From: Saccharomyces paradoxus
Taxonomy: Eukaryota > Ascomycota > Saccharomycetes > Saccharomycetales > Saccharomycetaceae
Direction: 5' to 3'
Length of the DNA stretch: 64,000 bases
Assembly (NCBI RefSeq): GCF_002079055.1
Contig: NC_047493.1
Span: 372,001-436,000 of the forward strand
Positions 10,699 to 20,804 of this stretch are shown here, piece after piece; position 1 is the stretch's first letter, and each line of letters starts with the position of its first letter. The notes under the pieces are model-generated. The model did not search any database. It worked only from the letters and a program-made list of their open reading frames with translations, and was not told the origin of the DNA. The translations under genes were made by a program, and so were the position numbers.

Positions 10699-10723
10699 TG
10701 CGCGCAAGCGCCAGTTGCGCGCA
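10699..10723. repeat. 9-bp inverted repeat downstream of PUS2
   Basis: Arms tgcgcgcaa (10699-10707) and ttgcgcgca (10715-10723) are perfect complements around a 7-nt spacer. It lies 30 nt beyond the larger hairpin, in the same GC-rich PUS2-PYC1 interval. Function unknown; it could be a dyad protein-binding site. Confidence 0.6.
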
Positions 10724-11056
10724 CGGAAGAGGTCATGACCGCTCCACCGGGCATGCGTGTCGTCATCCCGCATCATTCGGGACATTTTGGTATTTTCCGT
10801 AGTAGTAGTTGACGTGGGGAGAGCCAGTGGGCTGTCGCATATGGTTGGTTTAGGTGGCGAAAGTTTCGCCGCGATAGTAATCATGTCTCGACCTTAATCT
10901 TATTGGAATGGGTCATGCTCGGTAAGTGACTCTCGCTGTATATAAGAATATATGTAATCGCCTACTTCAATGGATAGAAGGAGGTCTTAAGAACGTAGAT
11001 AAACAAAAAGAAGATAACAAAAAGGAAAATCTCAGCCCCTGCCTTTCTCTTAGATA

Positions 11057-14000
11057 ATGTCGCAAAGAAAATTCGCCGGCTTGAGAGATAATTTCAATCT
11101 CTTAGGTGAGAAGAACAAAATATTGGTGGCTAATAGAGGAGAGATTCCAATCAGAATCTTTCGTACCGCCCATGAACTATCTATGCAAACGGTGGCTATA
11201 TACTCTCATGAAGATCGTCTTTCCACGCACAAACAAAAGGCTGACGAAGCATACGTCATTGGTGAAGTAGGTCAATATACGCCCGTCGGCGCTTATTTGG
11301 CCATTGACGAAATCATTTCCATTGCTCAAAGACACCAGGTAGATTTCATCCATCCAGGTTACGGGTTCTTGTCCGAAAACTCAGAGTTTGCTGATAAGGT
11401 GGCGAAGGCGGGTATAACCTGGATTGGCCCCCCCGCTGAAGTTATTGACTCTGTGGGTGATAAGGTCTCAGCCAGAAACTTGGCAGCAAAGGCCAATGTA
11501 CCCACTGTTCCTGGTACTCCAGGTCCTATAGAAACGGTGCAGGAAGCACTTGACTTCGTCAATGAATACGGCTACCCGGTGATCATCAAGGCCGCCTTTG
11601 GTGGTGGTGGTAGAGGTATGAGAGTGGTTAGAGAAGGTGACGACGTTGCTGATGCTTTTCAACGTGCTACGTCAGAAGCCCGCACTGCCTTTGGTAACGG
11701 TACATGTTTTGTAGAGAGATTCTTGGACAAGCCAAAGCATATTGAAGTTCAATTGTTGGCCGATAATCACGGAAACGTGGTTCATCTTTTCGAAAGAGAT
11801 TGTTCGGTTCAAAGAAGACACCAAAAGGTTGTTGAAGTAGCCCCAGCAAAGACTTTGCCTCGCGAAGTCCGTGACGCCATCTTGACAGATGCTGTCAAAT
11901 TGGCGAAAGAATGTGGCTACAGGAATGCGGGTACCGCTGAATTCTTGGTCGATAACCAAAACAGACACTACTTCATCGAGATTAACCCAAGAATCCAAGT
12001 GGAGCATACGATCACAGAAGAAATTACGGGCATAGATATCGTGGCGGCTCAAATTCAAATTGCCGCGGGCGCCTCTTTACCCCAGTTGGGCCTATTTCAG
12101 GACAAAATTACGACTCGTGGCTTTGCCATTCAGTGTCGTATTACCACAGAAGACCCCGCCAAGAATTTTCAACCAGATACCGGTAGAATAGAAGTCTATC
12201 GTTCTGCTGGTGGTAACGGCGTCAGACTGGATGGTGGTAACGCTTATGCAGGGACAATCATCTCACCTCATTACGATTCAATGCTAGTCAAATGCTCGTG
12301 CTCCGGTTCGACTTACGAAATTGTTCGTAGGAAAATGATTCGTGCATTGATCGAATTCAGGATCAGAGGTGTCAAGACCAACATTCCTTTCCTATTGACT
12401 CTTTTGACACATCCCGTTTTCATTGATGGCACCTATTGGACAACGTTCATTGATGACACTCCTCAACTGTTCCAAATGGTGTCATCACAAAACAGAGCAC
12501 AAAAACTATTGCACTATCTCGCTGACGTTGCAGTTAATGGTTCATCTATTAAGGGTCAAATTGGTTTGCCAAAGTTGAAATCAAACCCAAGTGTTCCTCA
12601 TTTGCACGACACTCAGGGCAATGTCATCAACGTTACAAAGACTGCACCACCATCCGGATGGAGACAAGTGCTCTTAGAAAGGGGACCAGCTGAATTTGCC
12701 AAGCAAGTCAGACAGTTCAACGGTACTCTGTTAATGGATACCACCTGGAGAGACGCTCATCAATCTCTGCTCGCAACAAGAGTCAGAACTCATGATTTAG
12801 CCATAATCGCTCCAACAACCGCACATGCCCTTGCGGGTGCCTTCGCTTTAGAATGTTGGGGTGGTGCTACATTCGATGTCGCAATGAGGTTCTTGCATGA
12901 AGACCCATGGGAACGTCTAAGGAAATTAAGAGCCTTGGTGCCCAATATTCCATTCCAAATGCTATTACGTGGTGCCAATGGTGTGGCTTACTCTTCATTG
13001 CCTGACAATGCTATTGATCATTTTGTCAAACAAGCCAAAGATAACGGTGTTGATATATTTAGAGTGTTTGATGCTTTAAATGATTTGGAGCAACTAAAAG
13101 TCGGTGTAGATGCTGTGAAGAAGGCAGGTGGTGTTGTGGAAGCCACTGTTTGTTTCTCTGGAGATATGCTTCAACCAGGCAAGAAATACAATTTGGATTA
13201 CTATTTGGAAATTGCCGAAAAAATCGTCCAAATGGGCACACATATTCTTGGTATCAAAGACATGGCAGGCACTATGAAGCCGGCAGCTGCCAAACTACTG
13301 ATTGGATCATTGAGGGCTAAGTACCCTGATCTCCCAATACATGTCCACACCCATGATTCTGCAGGTACTGCTGTTGCGTCCATGACCGCATGTGCCCTAG
13401 CAGGTGCTGATGTTGTTGATGTTGCCATCAACTCAATGTCTGGTTTAACTTCACAACCATCAGTCAATGCTTTGTTGGCTTCATTAGAAGGTAATATTGA
13501 CACCGGTATTAACGTTGAGCATGTTCGTGAATTAGATGCATATTGGGCAGAAATGAGATTGCTATACTCTTGTTTCGAAGCCGACTTGAAGGGCCCAGAT
13601 CCAGAAGTTTACCAACATGAAATCCCAGGTGGCCAATTGACAAACTTGTTGTTCCAAGCTCAACAATTGGGTCTTGGAGAACAATGGGCCGAAACCAAGA
13701 GAGCTTACAGAGAAGCCAATTATTTATTGGGTGATATTGTTAAAGTTACCCCAACTTCGAAGGTCGTTGGTGATCTGGCACAATTTATGGTTTCAAACAA
13801 ATTAACCTCCGATGATGTAAGACGCCTGGCAAATTCTCTAGATTTCCCTGACTCTGTCATGGATTTCTTTGAAGGTTTAATTGGCCAACCATATGGTGGG
13901 TTCCCAGAACCATTTAGATCAGACGTTCTAAGGAACAAGAGAAGAAAGTTGACTTGTCGCCCGGGCTTGGAATTAGAGCCATTTGATCTTGAAAAAATTA

Positions 14001-14593
14001 GAGAAGACTTGCAAAACAGATTTGGTGATGTGAATGAGTGCGATGTCGCTTCTTATAACATGTACCCAAGAGTTTATGAAGACTTCCAAAAGATGAGAGA
14101 AACATACGGTGATCTGTCTGTATTGCCAACAAGAAGTTTCTTGTCTCCACTGGAAACTGATGAAGAAATTGAGGTTGTAATCGAACAAGGTAAAACTTTA
14201 ATTATCAAGTTGCAAGCTGTTGGTGATTTGAACAAAAAGACAGGTGAAAGGGAAGTTTACTTTGATTTGAATGGTGAAATGAGAAAAATTCGTGTCGCCG
14301 ATAGATCACAGAAAGTGGAAACTGTCACCAAATCGAAGGCAGACATGCATGATCCATTACACATTGGTGCACCAATGGCAGGTGTCATTGTTGAAGTTAA
14401 AGTTCATAAAGGATCACTAATAAAGAAAGGTCAACCGGTAGCTGTGTTGAGCGCCATGAAAATGGAAATGATCATCTCTTCTCCATCTGATGGACAAGTT
14501 AAAGAAGTATTTGTCTCTGATGGTGAAAATGTGGATTCTTCTGATTTATTGGTTCTATTGGAAGATCAAGTTCCTGTTGAAACTAAGGCATAA
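11057..14593 (+). CDS. PYC1: Pyruvate carboxylase 1
   Basis: A 1178-residue cytosolic enzyme converting pyruvate and bicarbonate to oxaloacetate, the main anaplerotic step. Domain order is biotin carboxylase (residues about 20-470, with ATP-grasp GGGGRGMRVV), carboxyltransferase (about 560-830, starting LLMDTTWRDAHQSLLATRVRTHD, with HVHTHDSAGT), then the biotinyl domain, where AMKM carries K1135 for biotin attachment. Length equals S. cerevisiae Pyc1. PYC2 is a close paralogue, but the position between PUS2 and DUO1 identifies PYC1. Codon choice is biased to highly expressed codons. All antisense frames are shadows. Confidence 0.97.
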   Translation: MSQRKFAGLRDNFNLLGEKNKILVANRGEIPIRIFRTAHELSMQTVAIYSHEDRLSTHKQKADEAYVIGEVGQYTPVGAYLAIDEIISIAQRHQVDFIHPGYGFLSENSEFADKVAKAGITWIGPPAEVIDSVGDKVSARNLAAKANVPTVPGTPGPIETVQEALDFVNEYGYPVIIKAAFGGGGRGMRVVREGDDVADAFQRATSEARTAFGNGTCFVERFLDKPKHIEVQLLADNHGNVVHLFERDCSVQRRHQKVVEVAPAKTLPREVRDAILTDAVKLAKECGYRNAGTAEFLVDNQNRHYFIEINPRIQVEHTITEEITGIDIVAAQIQIAAGASLPQLGLFQDKITTRGFAIQCRITTEDPAKNFQPDTGRIEVYRSAGGNGVRLDGGNAYAGTIISPHYDSMLVKCSCSGSTYEIVRRKMIRALIEFRIRGVKTNIPFLLTLLTHPVFIDGTYWTTFIDDTPQLFQMVSSQNRAQKLLHYLADVAVNGSSIKGQIGLPKLKSNPSVPHLHDTQGNVINVTKTAPPSGWRQVLLERGPAEFAKQVRQFNGTLLMDTTWRDAHQSLLATRVRTHDLAIIAPTTAHALAGAFALECWGGATFDVAMRFLHEDPWERLRKLRALVPNIPFQMLLRGANGVAYSSLPDNAIDHFVKQAKDNGVDIFRVFDALNDLEQLKVGVDAVKKAGGVVEATVCFSGDMLQPGKKYNLDYYLEIAEKIVQMGTHILGIKDMAGTMKPAAAKLLIGSLRAKYPDLPIHVHTHDSAGTAVASMTACALAGADVVDVAINSMSGLTSQPSVNALLASLEGNIDTGINVEHVRELDAYWAEMRLLYSCFEADLKGPDPEVYQHEIPGGQLTNLLFQAQQLGLGEQWAETKRAYREANYLLGDIVKVTPTSKVVGDLAQFMVSNKLTSDDVRRLANSLDFPDSVMDFFEGLIGQPYGGFPEPFRSDVLRNKRRKLTCRPGLELEPFDLEKIREDLQNRFGDVNECDVASYNMYPRVYEDFQKMRETYGDLSVLPTRSFLSPLETDEEIEVVIEQGKTLIIKLQAVGDLNKKTGEREVYFDLNGEMRKIRVADRSQKVETVTKSKADMHDPLHIGAPMAGVIVEVKVHKGSLIKKGQPVAVLSAMKMEMIISSPSDGQVKEVFVSDGENVDSSDLLVLLEDQVPVETKA

Positions 14594-14826
14594 ATCGGTT
14601 AGTTCTCATTTATAATGTAAATTATACCCGAATCTTATTTATTTACCTTTTCTTTTTTTGACGACTAATAATTACAAATACATAATTAGGGACAAAAGTT
14701 AAATAAAAAACAGAAAAAAAATTCAACGCATCTATTTAACATTTCGTTTATTCATCAGTTTATCTATTATCTCAATCTTAACTTCCATATACATTAAGTC
14801 CCAAATACACCTCCGAAAAAGATCTG

Positions 14827-15570
14827 TTAGCGAAACATCTTCCTCGAGCTGCTAGCCGTGGGCTTAGTCCACCTGTTAGTAACTCTTGGTATACCACTGG
14901 GCCTCTTTGAGGCAGGAACATGTATCTTTCTCACTCTACCGTTGTTTCCATTTCCAGCAGAAGAAACGGGCCTTCTACCAGATTGCACGCCATACCTTGG
15001 ATTTAAGCCTTGATTCGGTGCCTTTGCTGGTACATCGTCCCTTTCTCCCTTCCTGTTTTCTAGTTTTTGTCTCAGATCCAAGACCTCCCTCTTTTTCAAT
15101 TCGATCACGTTGTGTAAAGTACTCCCATCTTCATCATTTGTGTTTGCATTTTCATTGTGTAGTCTGTCATTAATTAGCTTTAAGTAATTTTGATCGCTCA
15201 TTAATTTATGAATGTAACCAGCTTGAGAATGAATATTGATCCAAGAATCCAATATGGAATTCGTAGATTTACATACCTCATGCACTTGATTAACGTATAC
15301 CGGTAAGTTATTTCTTAATGCGGCCGTAACATTTTTTATCATTGCTGTTATTTTATCTAGCGATTCCGATTCTTTGAGTAAAGATTGCGTCGTGATTGAG
15401 TTAGATGGTCTTATAGAGTTGCTGCTGGCCGAAGTATTATCGCTTGCCTCATTTCCCGTACTTTTCGGAAATTTCTTGGTTGTGTTATTGAGGTTAGATC
15501 TCATCTCGTTGAAAATTTGTGGAATCAGTTTGTCTATGGTAGAATCATCTAATTGGCTCTGTTCACTCAT
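14827..15570 (-). CDS. DUO1: DASH/Dam1 complex subunit Duo1
   Basis: A 247-residue subunit of the Dam1/DASH complex that couples kinetochores to microtubule plus ends. The frame is open 24 bp further upstream but without an ATG; the first ATG is at 15570, giving MSEQSQLDDST and the same length as S. cerevisiae Duo1. Residues about 70-140 form the helical Duo1 core. The C-terminal 60 residues are basic and Ser/Pro-rich, as expected of a microtubule-contacting or phosphorylated tail. It is convergent with PYC1 and divergent from YBP2. Confidence 0.94.
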   Translation of the reverse strand: MSEQSQLDDSTIDKLIPQIFNEMRSNLNNTTKKFPKSTGNEASDNTSASSNSIRPSNSITTQSLLKESESLDKITAMIKNVTAALRNNLPVYVNQVHEVCKSTNSILDSWINIHSQAGYIHKLMSDQNYLKLINDRLHNENANTNDEDGSTLHNVIELKKREVLDLRQKLENRKGERDDVPAKAPNQGLNPRYGVQSGRRPVSSAGNGNNGRVRKIHVPASKRPSGIPRVTNRWTKPTASSSRKMFR

Positions 15571-15834
15571 ATTGAGGGTTTGCTGACGTTTCAAATTATC
15601 TTCTTAAGCAAAATTTAACGCGCTAGTCTCAAGCTGTTTGGCATATCTGTTTTTTATTTTGTATGTTTGGCGTTTGTCTGTATTTATTATTATTCATTTT
15701 CCCTTCGTCTCGCTGTGAAACCGATTTGCGCTGAAGTCAAAAACCTCTCTCATCGAAAGATACAAGAATATATATACTATGTTTGATCAAAAAAGCTGAA
15801 AGTACTCACCGTCAAAAACAGAGGCACAGTAAAC

Positions 15835-17853
15835 ATGGGAGAGTCAATTGAAACAATTTGTGAAAGTCTTGTCAGAGCTTTTCAGGAGGAGAAAGATGAT
15901 TTTGTCTCCCTTGTAACAATTATTGATATGTATAACGAACAGGTAAACTCTGAAAAGTCCATAAAAGAAAAGGAACGTTATTTGGATGTCCTATTGAAAC
16001 TGTTTAAGGAAAATCCAGCCACCTTAAAGAAAATTGGCTGGGATCTGCCGAAGGGTCTATTGCAGTTTTTTTCATGCAAAAACATCTATGTCAAGAAACA
16101 TCTAGCTTCTAGTCCCATTGTTTCTAGTGTGATAAATTGCTTCGGTGCGTTAGCTCTCAATGGAAATCCGAAGGAATGCTTGTTAACCACTTGCGAATTA
16201 GTGTCAACACTCCGTATAGTATCGACTGGAACTGACGAATCCGACGAAGAGTATGAAGACTTAATTGATTCCGATAGAAATGATGCGACGAATAATACTG
16301 ATGAGCCGTCAATCATCCATCCAGAGCTTGAGAAGTACACGGCCGAGAACACAGTAGAATTCATTCCCAATTTAAAAATTTATGTTCTCTCTGAATTTAT
16401 GAGTTCGTTGTTGAAACAAGTCGACACTTTATATCCATCTAAATTCCTAGCCATGGCAATTTCTGCAATCGTTAACTACGTAACAACTAATGTGCAGGCT
16501 ATGGATGATGTGCACTTTATTTTGCGCATAATGTACAATTTTTGTACTACTTATTCTCCAGCTCAACCATCAGCTATTCTGACTGACGGTATTGATGCAA
16601 GCGATCTTGAAAAAATCTATGGTGATGAATCTGTACTACAGAAAAAGCTACTTGCTAACCTGGGCGTACTCATGATTTCCAGTTGTCTGAAGAACAAACC
16701 AGGTAATATAGACAAGATATATTTTAAAACATTAATGCATAAAAAATTAGATGAACATGAGGTCGATGCCTCAATTTTACAGACATGCTACCAATACTAC
16801 GAATATGTGACATCTTTAGGTGTCGATATGAAAGAACTTTTAGAAAAGCACTTAGAAGAATCAAGACATATCTATAATTCTCTTCTTCTGAACTCAGCGG
16901 CTTCAACACCCGAGTTCGAAGAAGAAATTAACCAAGTAGTGTATGAAGTATCTTATGCATATCAAATAAAGAAACTAGCCGATGAAAAAAATTTAGAGCC
17001 TGACCAATATGGAGTCTTAATCCTATCTGCAATACATTATTCTAAAAACGGTACGCACTTATTGCCACAAATTGATATCCAAAGTGCAATTTACTTGTAC
17101 CTACGGTGTACGACAGCTTCGTTATTTTCAGAAATATACGAAAATAAGTTTTTAGAAAGTTCAGTACGCTATTGGCTGTGGGTATCCATAACCGAAACCT
17201 CCACGAAGAAAATAAAATGCGCCCTACAAAAACTTCCAGGTCACATTACCACAGCCTTTTTACAAATGTTACTAATGAAAACTTGCAATGAAGCGAATAA
17301 CGACACGAAGTTAATCGACTTTACCCTTCTGAGAAAGATACTGTACCTAATGCCCGAAAGCACATCATTTACGTTCATGTTCGAGACACTGCTACATTGT
17401 CCATATATAACAGCAAAGATTGCTATTCTTGACATCCTAAGAGATATGATGATTAAAGCCCCTGAGGCTCCTAATGGCGAAGAATCGGTCAATTTACCTG
17501 AACAACAAAAATCTGAGAATACCGCTAATAGTGTACCGATAACGCCAAAACTACCCCCAAGACCTTACGTCACCATTAATGAAGATCGCATGGCATCTAT
17601 TCATAGCATTGCCTTAATATGTTTTTCCGTTGCCAAGCAAAAGAAAAGAACGCAAGGTGATCTACTTTTGGTACTAACTTATATGAAATTTTTTGTTAGT
17701 TTAAGAAATAAATGGGATTTGGGACTGTTAACACTCATCAATAAAGAAATCTCAGAATCATTTCAAGGAGAAGGTGAACCCGAATTGGCATTCATCAACA
17801 TTGCCAACAATACCTTGGGAGCATATATAGAAGAAACGAACATACGTCCATAA
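15835..17853 (+). CDS. YBP2: Kinetochore-associated protein Ybp2
   Basis: A 672-residue Ybp1-family protein. Ybp2 associates with central kinetochore proteins and supports chromosome segregation, and it has a minor role in Yap1-dependent peroxide resistance. The sequence is mainly alpha-helical repeat-like, with an acidic patch SDEEYEDLIDSDRND near residue 135. It has no membrane segment. I identify it by position between DUO1 and PKP2 and by general family look. My recollection is that the S. cerevisiae protein is somewhat shorter; I cannot check this. The start is the first ATG. Confidence 0.88.
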   Translation: MGESIETICESLVRAFQEEKDDFVSLVTIIDMYNEQVNSEKSIKEKERYLDVLLKLFKENPATLKKIGWDLPKGLLQFFSCKNIYVKKHLASSPIVSSVINCFGALALNGNPKECLLTTCELVSTLRIVSTGTDESDEEYEDLIDSDRNDATNNTDEPSIIHPELEKYTAENTVEFIPNLKIYVLSEFMSSLLKQVDTLYPSKFLAMAISAIVNYVTTNVQAMDDVHFILRIMYNFCTTYSPAQPSAILTDGIDASDLEKIYGDESVLQKKLLANLGVLMISSCLKNKPGNIDKIYFKTLMHKKLDEHEVDASILQTCYQYYEYVTSLGVDMKELLEKHLEESRHIYNSLLLNSAASTPEFEEEINQVVYEVSYAYQIKKLADEKNLEPDQYGVLILSAIHYSKNGTHLLPQIDIQSAIYLYLRCTTASLFSEIYENKFLESSVRYWLWVSITETSTKKIKCALQKLPGHITTAFLQMLLMKTCNEANNDTKLIDFTLLRKILYLMPESTSFTFMFETLLHCPYITAKIAILDILRDMMIKAPEAPNGEESVNLPEQQKSENTANSVPITPKLPPRPYVTINEDRMASIHSIALICFSVAKQKKRTQGDLLLVLTYMKFFVSLRNKWDLGLLTLINKEISESFQGEGEPELAFINIANNTLGAYIEETNIRP

Positions 17854-18082
17854 ACTACATAATAAGTTTGTCACCCTCTCCTTTCTTTTGGTTCTGGGCG
17901 AATCTCATTATTCTAATATAGGGAAACACTGTTCTGAGTCAACCGAACTTTTTCATTTTTTAGGATTCAGCGCCCGAATATCAAGAAATAAAAGGCGAAG
18001 GGGTTCATACACTAGAGCCCATGAAGTATGCAAAAGATGAAGATTGCGAGAGGTCGGCCGATGGGTAAATAGTTCTGTCATT

Positions 18083-19558
18083 ATGTCTAAATACCAATTT
18101 AATTGCATAAGATACCGGCACTTTCTCAGAACATCTAATATTTCACAGATCCCTGATTTTACGAAATACTGCATAGGGCCTGTAAATGAAGAATTAGCAC
18201 CTTACATCATGGAAACCATGAAGGCATACCCTTCAAACTCCAAATATATTAACCCTCAGCATTACTACCATAATAGAACGGTTCTAGTAGAAAATTACTT
18301 AAAACGAAGTCCAAACCCAGTATCATTAACGCAATTAGCGCAATATTATGACGATTCTACCAAGCTGACCAGAACCAAAATCATCAACTCCGGAAAGTTC
18401 GTAAAGGAAGAGCTTGTGATTAGGATCGCGCATAAATTGAATCAATTGCAACAACTCCCATTTAATGTTGTTAACAACTTCCATTTTGTTCAAGTTTATG
18501 AGTCATATTACAACATCTTTGAAAGCTTTAGAAAATACCCAACTATAAGAACTTTGGATGACGCTTCTCAATTTGCAGATTTTATCAAAAATATGTTAGA
18601 AGGCTTCAATACTCTAAATTTACCACATTTGATAATGGGGGCTTTAGAATGTACAATTTTGGACCTTTATCCTCGTGAGAAAATGGACCAACTGCTATCT
18701 GATCTGTTAAGGGCTCGAATATCGAGAAGATTAATTGTGGAGGAACACGTCAGTATCACAGCTAACTACACTAGTGGTAAGGAAGAAAACACCTTGGTAT
18801 TGGGTGATATCTTTCAAGAATGTAGTGCTATGAAATATTTATTGGAAGCCAGTGAAGAATCTAAAAAATTCATTCAAGACATGTACTTTAAGGACATTCC
18901 TATGCCAGAATTCATTATCGAAGGTGACACCCAACTGAGCTTTTACTTTTTGCCTACACATTTGAAGTATTTATTAGGGGAGATCCTCCGGAATACTTAT
19001 GAAGCAACCATGAAGCATTATATCCGTAAGGGACTAGAAAAGCCGGAACCAATCATAGTCACTGTAGTAAGTAACGATGAATCCTATTTATTCAGGATCT
19101 CGGATAAGGCTGGGGGCGTCCTTCATGATGATGAAAATTTATGGTCTTTCGGTAAATCAAAAGAAAGAGCTCAAGAATCCTTGAACAATTTTCACAAGTT
19201 ACCTGGTTTACAAACAGTATCTATTTATGACGAAGTACATTCCCATAATAAATACAACCCGAACCTTAAGTCATTGCAGTCAATAACATTAAAACCGTAT
19301 ATGCATACGTCATTAGAACCAATGAGTTATCCTAGTATCATCAATGGGCACATCAAATATGAAACTCCCTTAATTGAATTATTAAGGCGGTCTTTTAGGT
19401 ACAAGCTTGGCATTGGTTTAGCTATGTGTAAAGTGTATGCCGAGTATTGGAACGGTGACCTTTCATTGCATTCAATGCCTGGATATGGCACCGATGTTGT
19501 ATTAAAATTAGGCAACTTGATGAAACATACGAAGAAAGTGCAATTAGATAAAGTATGA
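18083..19558 (+). CDS. PKP2: Mitochondrial pyruvate dehydrogenase kinase Pkp2
   Basis: A 491-residue GHKL-fold kinase that, with Pkp1, phosphorylates Pda1 and so inactivates the mitochondrial pyruvate dehydrogenase complex. The frame is open for 39 bp upstream, but the first ATG (18083) gives MSKYQFN and the S. cerevisiae length. Seen are the N-box GEILRNTYEATMKH, G1 ISDKAGGV, and the G2 region GIGLAMCKVYAEYWNGDL with PGYGTDVVL. The basic N-terminus fits mitochondrial import. Confidence 0.93.
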   Translation: MSKYQFNCIRYRHFLRTSNISQIPDFTKYCIGPVNEELAPYIMETMKAYPSNSKYINPQHYYHNRTVLVENYLKRSPNPVSLTQLAQYYDDSTKLTRTKIINSGKFVKEELVIRIAHKLNQLQQLPFNVVNNFHFVQVYESYYNIFESFRKYPTIRTLDDASQFADFIKNMLEGFNTLNLPHLIMGALECTILDLYPREKMDQLLSDLLRARISRRLIVEEHVSITANYTSGKEENTLVLGDIFQECSAMKYLLEASEESKKFIQDMYFKDIPMPEFIIEGDTQLSFYFLPTHLKYLLGEILRNTYEATMKHYIRKGLEKPEPIIVTVVSNDESYLFRISDKAGGVLHDDENLWSFGKSKERAQESLNNFHKLPGLQTVSIYDEVHSHNKYNPNLKSLQSITLKPYMHTSLEPMSYPSIINGHIKYETPLIELLRRSFRYKLGIGLAMCKVYAEYWNGDLSLHSMPGYGTDVVLKLGNLMKHTKKVQLDKV

Positions 19559-19847
19559 GCCACCCACGCTTGTACTATATACCAAAAAACAAATACATAT
19601 TCGGAAGTTAGTATAATAACTACATTATCCGGAATGATGGGCATATCAAAAGGGCACCTCCGGGTAGCCGAGAGTAGAAAACTGTGGAAAAATAAAAATG
19701 AAAGCAAATGGAGTTTGTAAGAGAAAAAAGGAAAGGACTATCAAGTTGTAGGGTAGGTGACATAAATAATAAATTGGAGAAAGTCAGTAAAGATTGAGTT
19801 TCAAGAATTTTTTGGGTAGATAGAAACTAACAGGTAAAGCACACGCT

Positions 19848-20360
19848 ATGTCCACACCAGCTAGAAGAAGGTTGATGAGAGATTTCAAACGTATGAAGGA
19901 AGATGCCCCACCGGGAGTATCTGCTTCACCATTACCTGATAACGTCATGGTATGGAATGCTATGATTATTGGGCCTGCCGATACTCCATATGAAGATGGC
20001 ACATTTAGGTTGCTATTGGAGTTTGATGAAGAGTACCCCAATAAGCCACCGCATGTCAAATTTTTGAGTGAGATGTTTCATCCAAATGTCTATGCAAATG
20101 GGGAAATTTGTTTGGATATTTTGCAGAACAGATGGACTCCAACATACGATGTGGCATCTATACTGACATCCATTCAAAGTTTATTCAACGATCCAAATCC
20201 AGCTTCACCAGCAAACGTTGAAGCTGCAACATTATTTAAAGATCATAAATCACAGTACGTCAAAAGAGTTAAAGAGACGGTAGAGAAGTCTTGGGAAGAT
20301 GATATGGACGATATGGACGATGACGACGATGACGACGATGACGATGACGAAGCAGACTGA
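19848..20360 (+). CDS. RAD6: Ubiquitin-conjugating enzyme E2 Rad6
   Basis: A 170-residue E2. With Rad18 it ubiquitinates PCNA for post-replication repair, with Bre1 it modifies H2B K123, and with Ubr1 it acts in the N-degron pathway. The catalytic cysteine is C88 in [14 protein letters not shown]. The C-terminal 20 residues are almost all Asp, encoded by a gac/gat repeat. The tail is about two residues shorter than the 172-residue S. cerevisiae protein, a difference easily made by repeat slippage. Confidence 0.98.
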   Translation: MSTPARRRLMRDFKRMKEDAPPGVSASPLPDNVMVWNAMIIGPADTPYEDGTFRLLLEFDEEYPNKPPHVKFLSEMFHPNVYANGEICLDILQNRWTPTYDVASILTSIQSLFNDPNPASPANVEAATLFKDHKSQYVKRVKETVEKSWEDDMDDMDDDDDDDDDDDEAD

Positions 20361-20804
20361 GAAAAACAAAAGAATCTTAGTGATGAATACCCTGTCGATT
20401 TTATTTATTTGATTGCCTTTTTATTCAATCAAATATACTGCTTCATCATAAGTTTTTTCATCTATCTATTCGTTTCCTTTCTATTCTCCCATCTGCTGCT
20501 TTGTACAATAAAGAAGATTTAATAATGATAGAAACATTGCATATAAATAATATACTAAAAAGAAATACTACTCTACCATAAATTTCCTTGGAAAAACAAC
20601 ATGAAATGAGAAAGAAGGACAATTTGTTATTGGCTTGCTGCCGATACCCGTATCTTTCGTGCTTGATTCAAGGAATACATATTTAGAGTAAGAATTATTT
20701 ACATAGATAACTTAATATATAATATATAAAAAAATAAAAAAACAAGGAAAAAAATCATTAGGGACTGATGTTTAAAATACAAGAACGAAGATCACCCTTG
20801 ATTT
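20361..20804. other. Intergenic RAD6-GEP7 (convergent)
   Basis: 444 bp between two convergent stop codons. AT-rich, with A-runs and TA-rich stretches near 20712-20752 suited to poly(A) signals in both directions. No gene seen. Confidence 0.55.

Larger units (their letters stand above)
10627..11056. other. Intergenic PUS2-PYC1
   Basis: 430 bp. The first 270 bp are unusually GC-rich and hold the two inverted repeats annotated separately. The last 130 bp are A-rich and form the PYC1 promoter and leader, with a TATA-like tatataagaatatat near 10938-10952. Confidence 0.6.
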
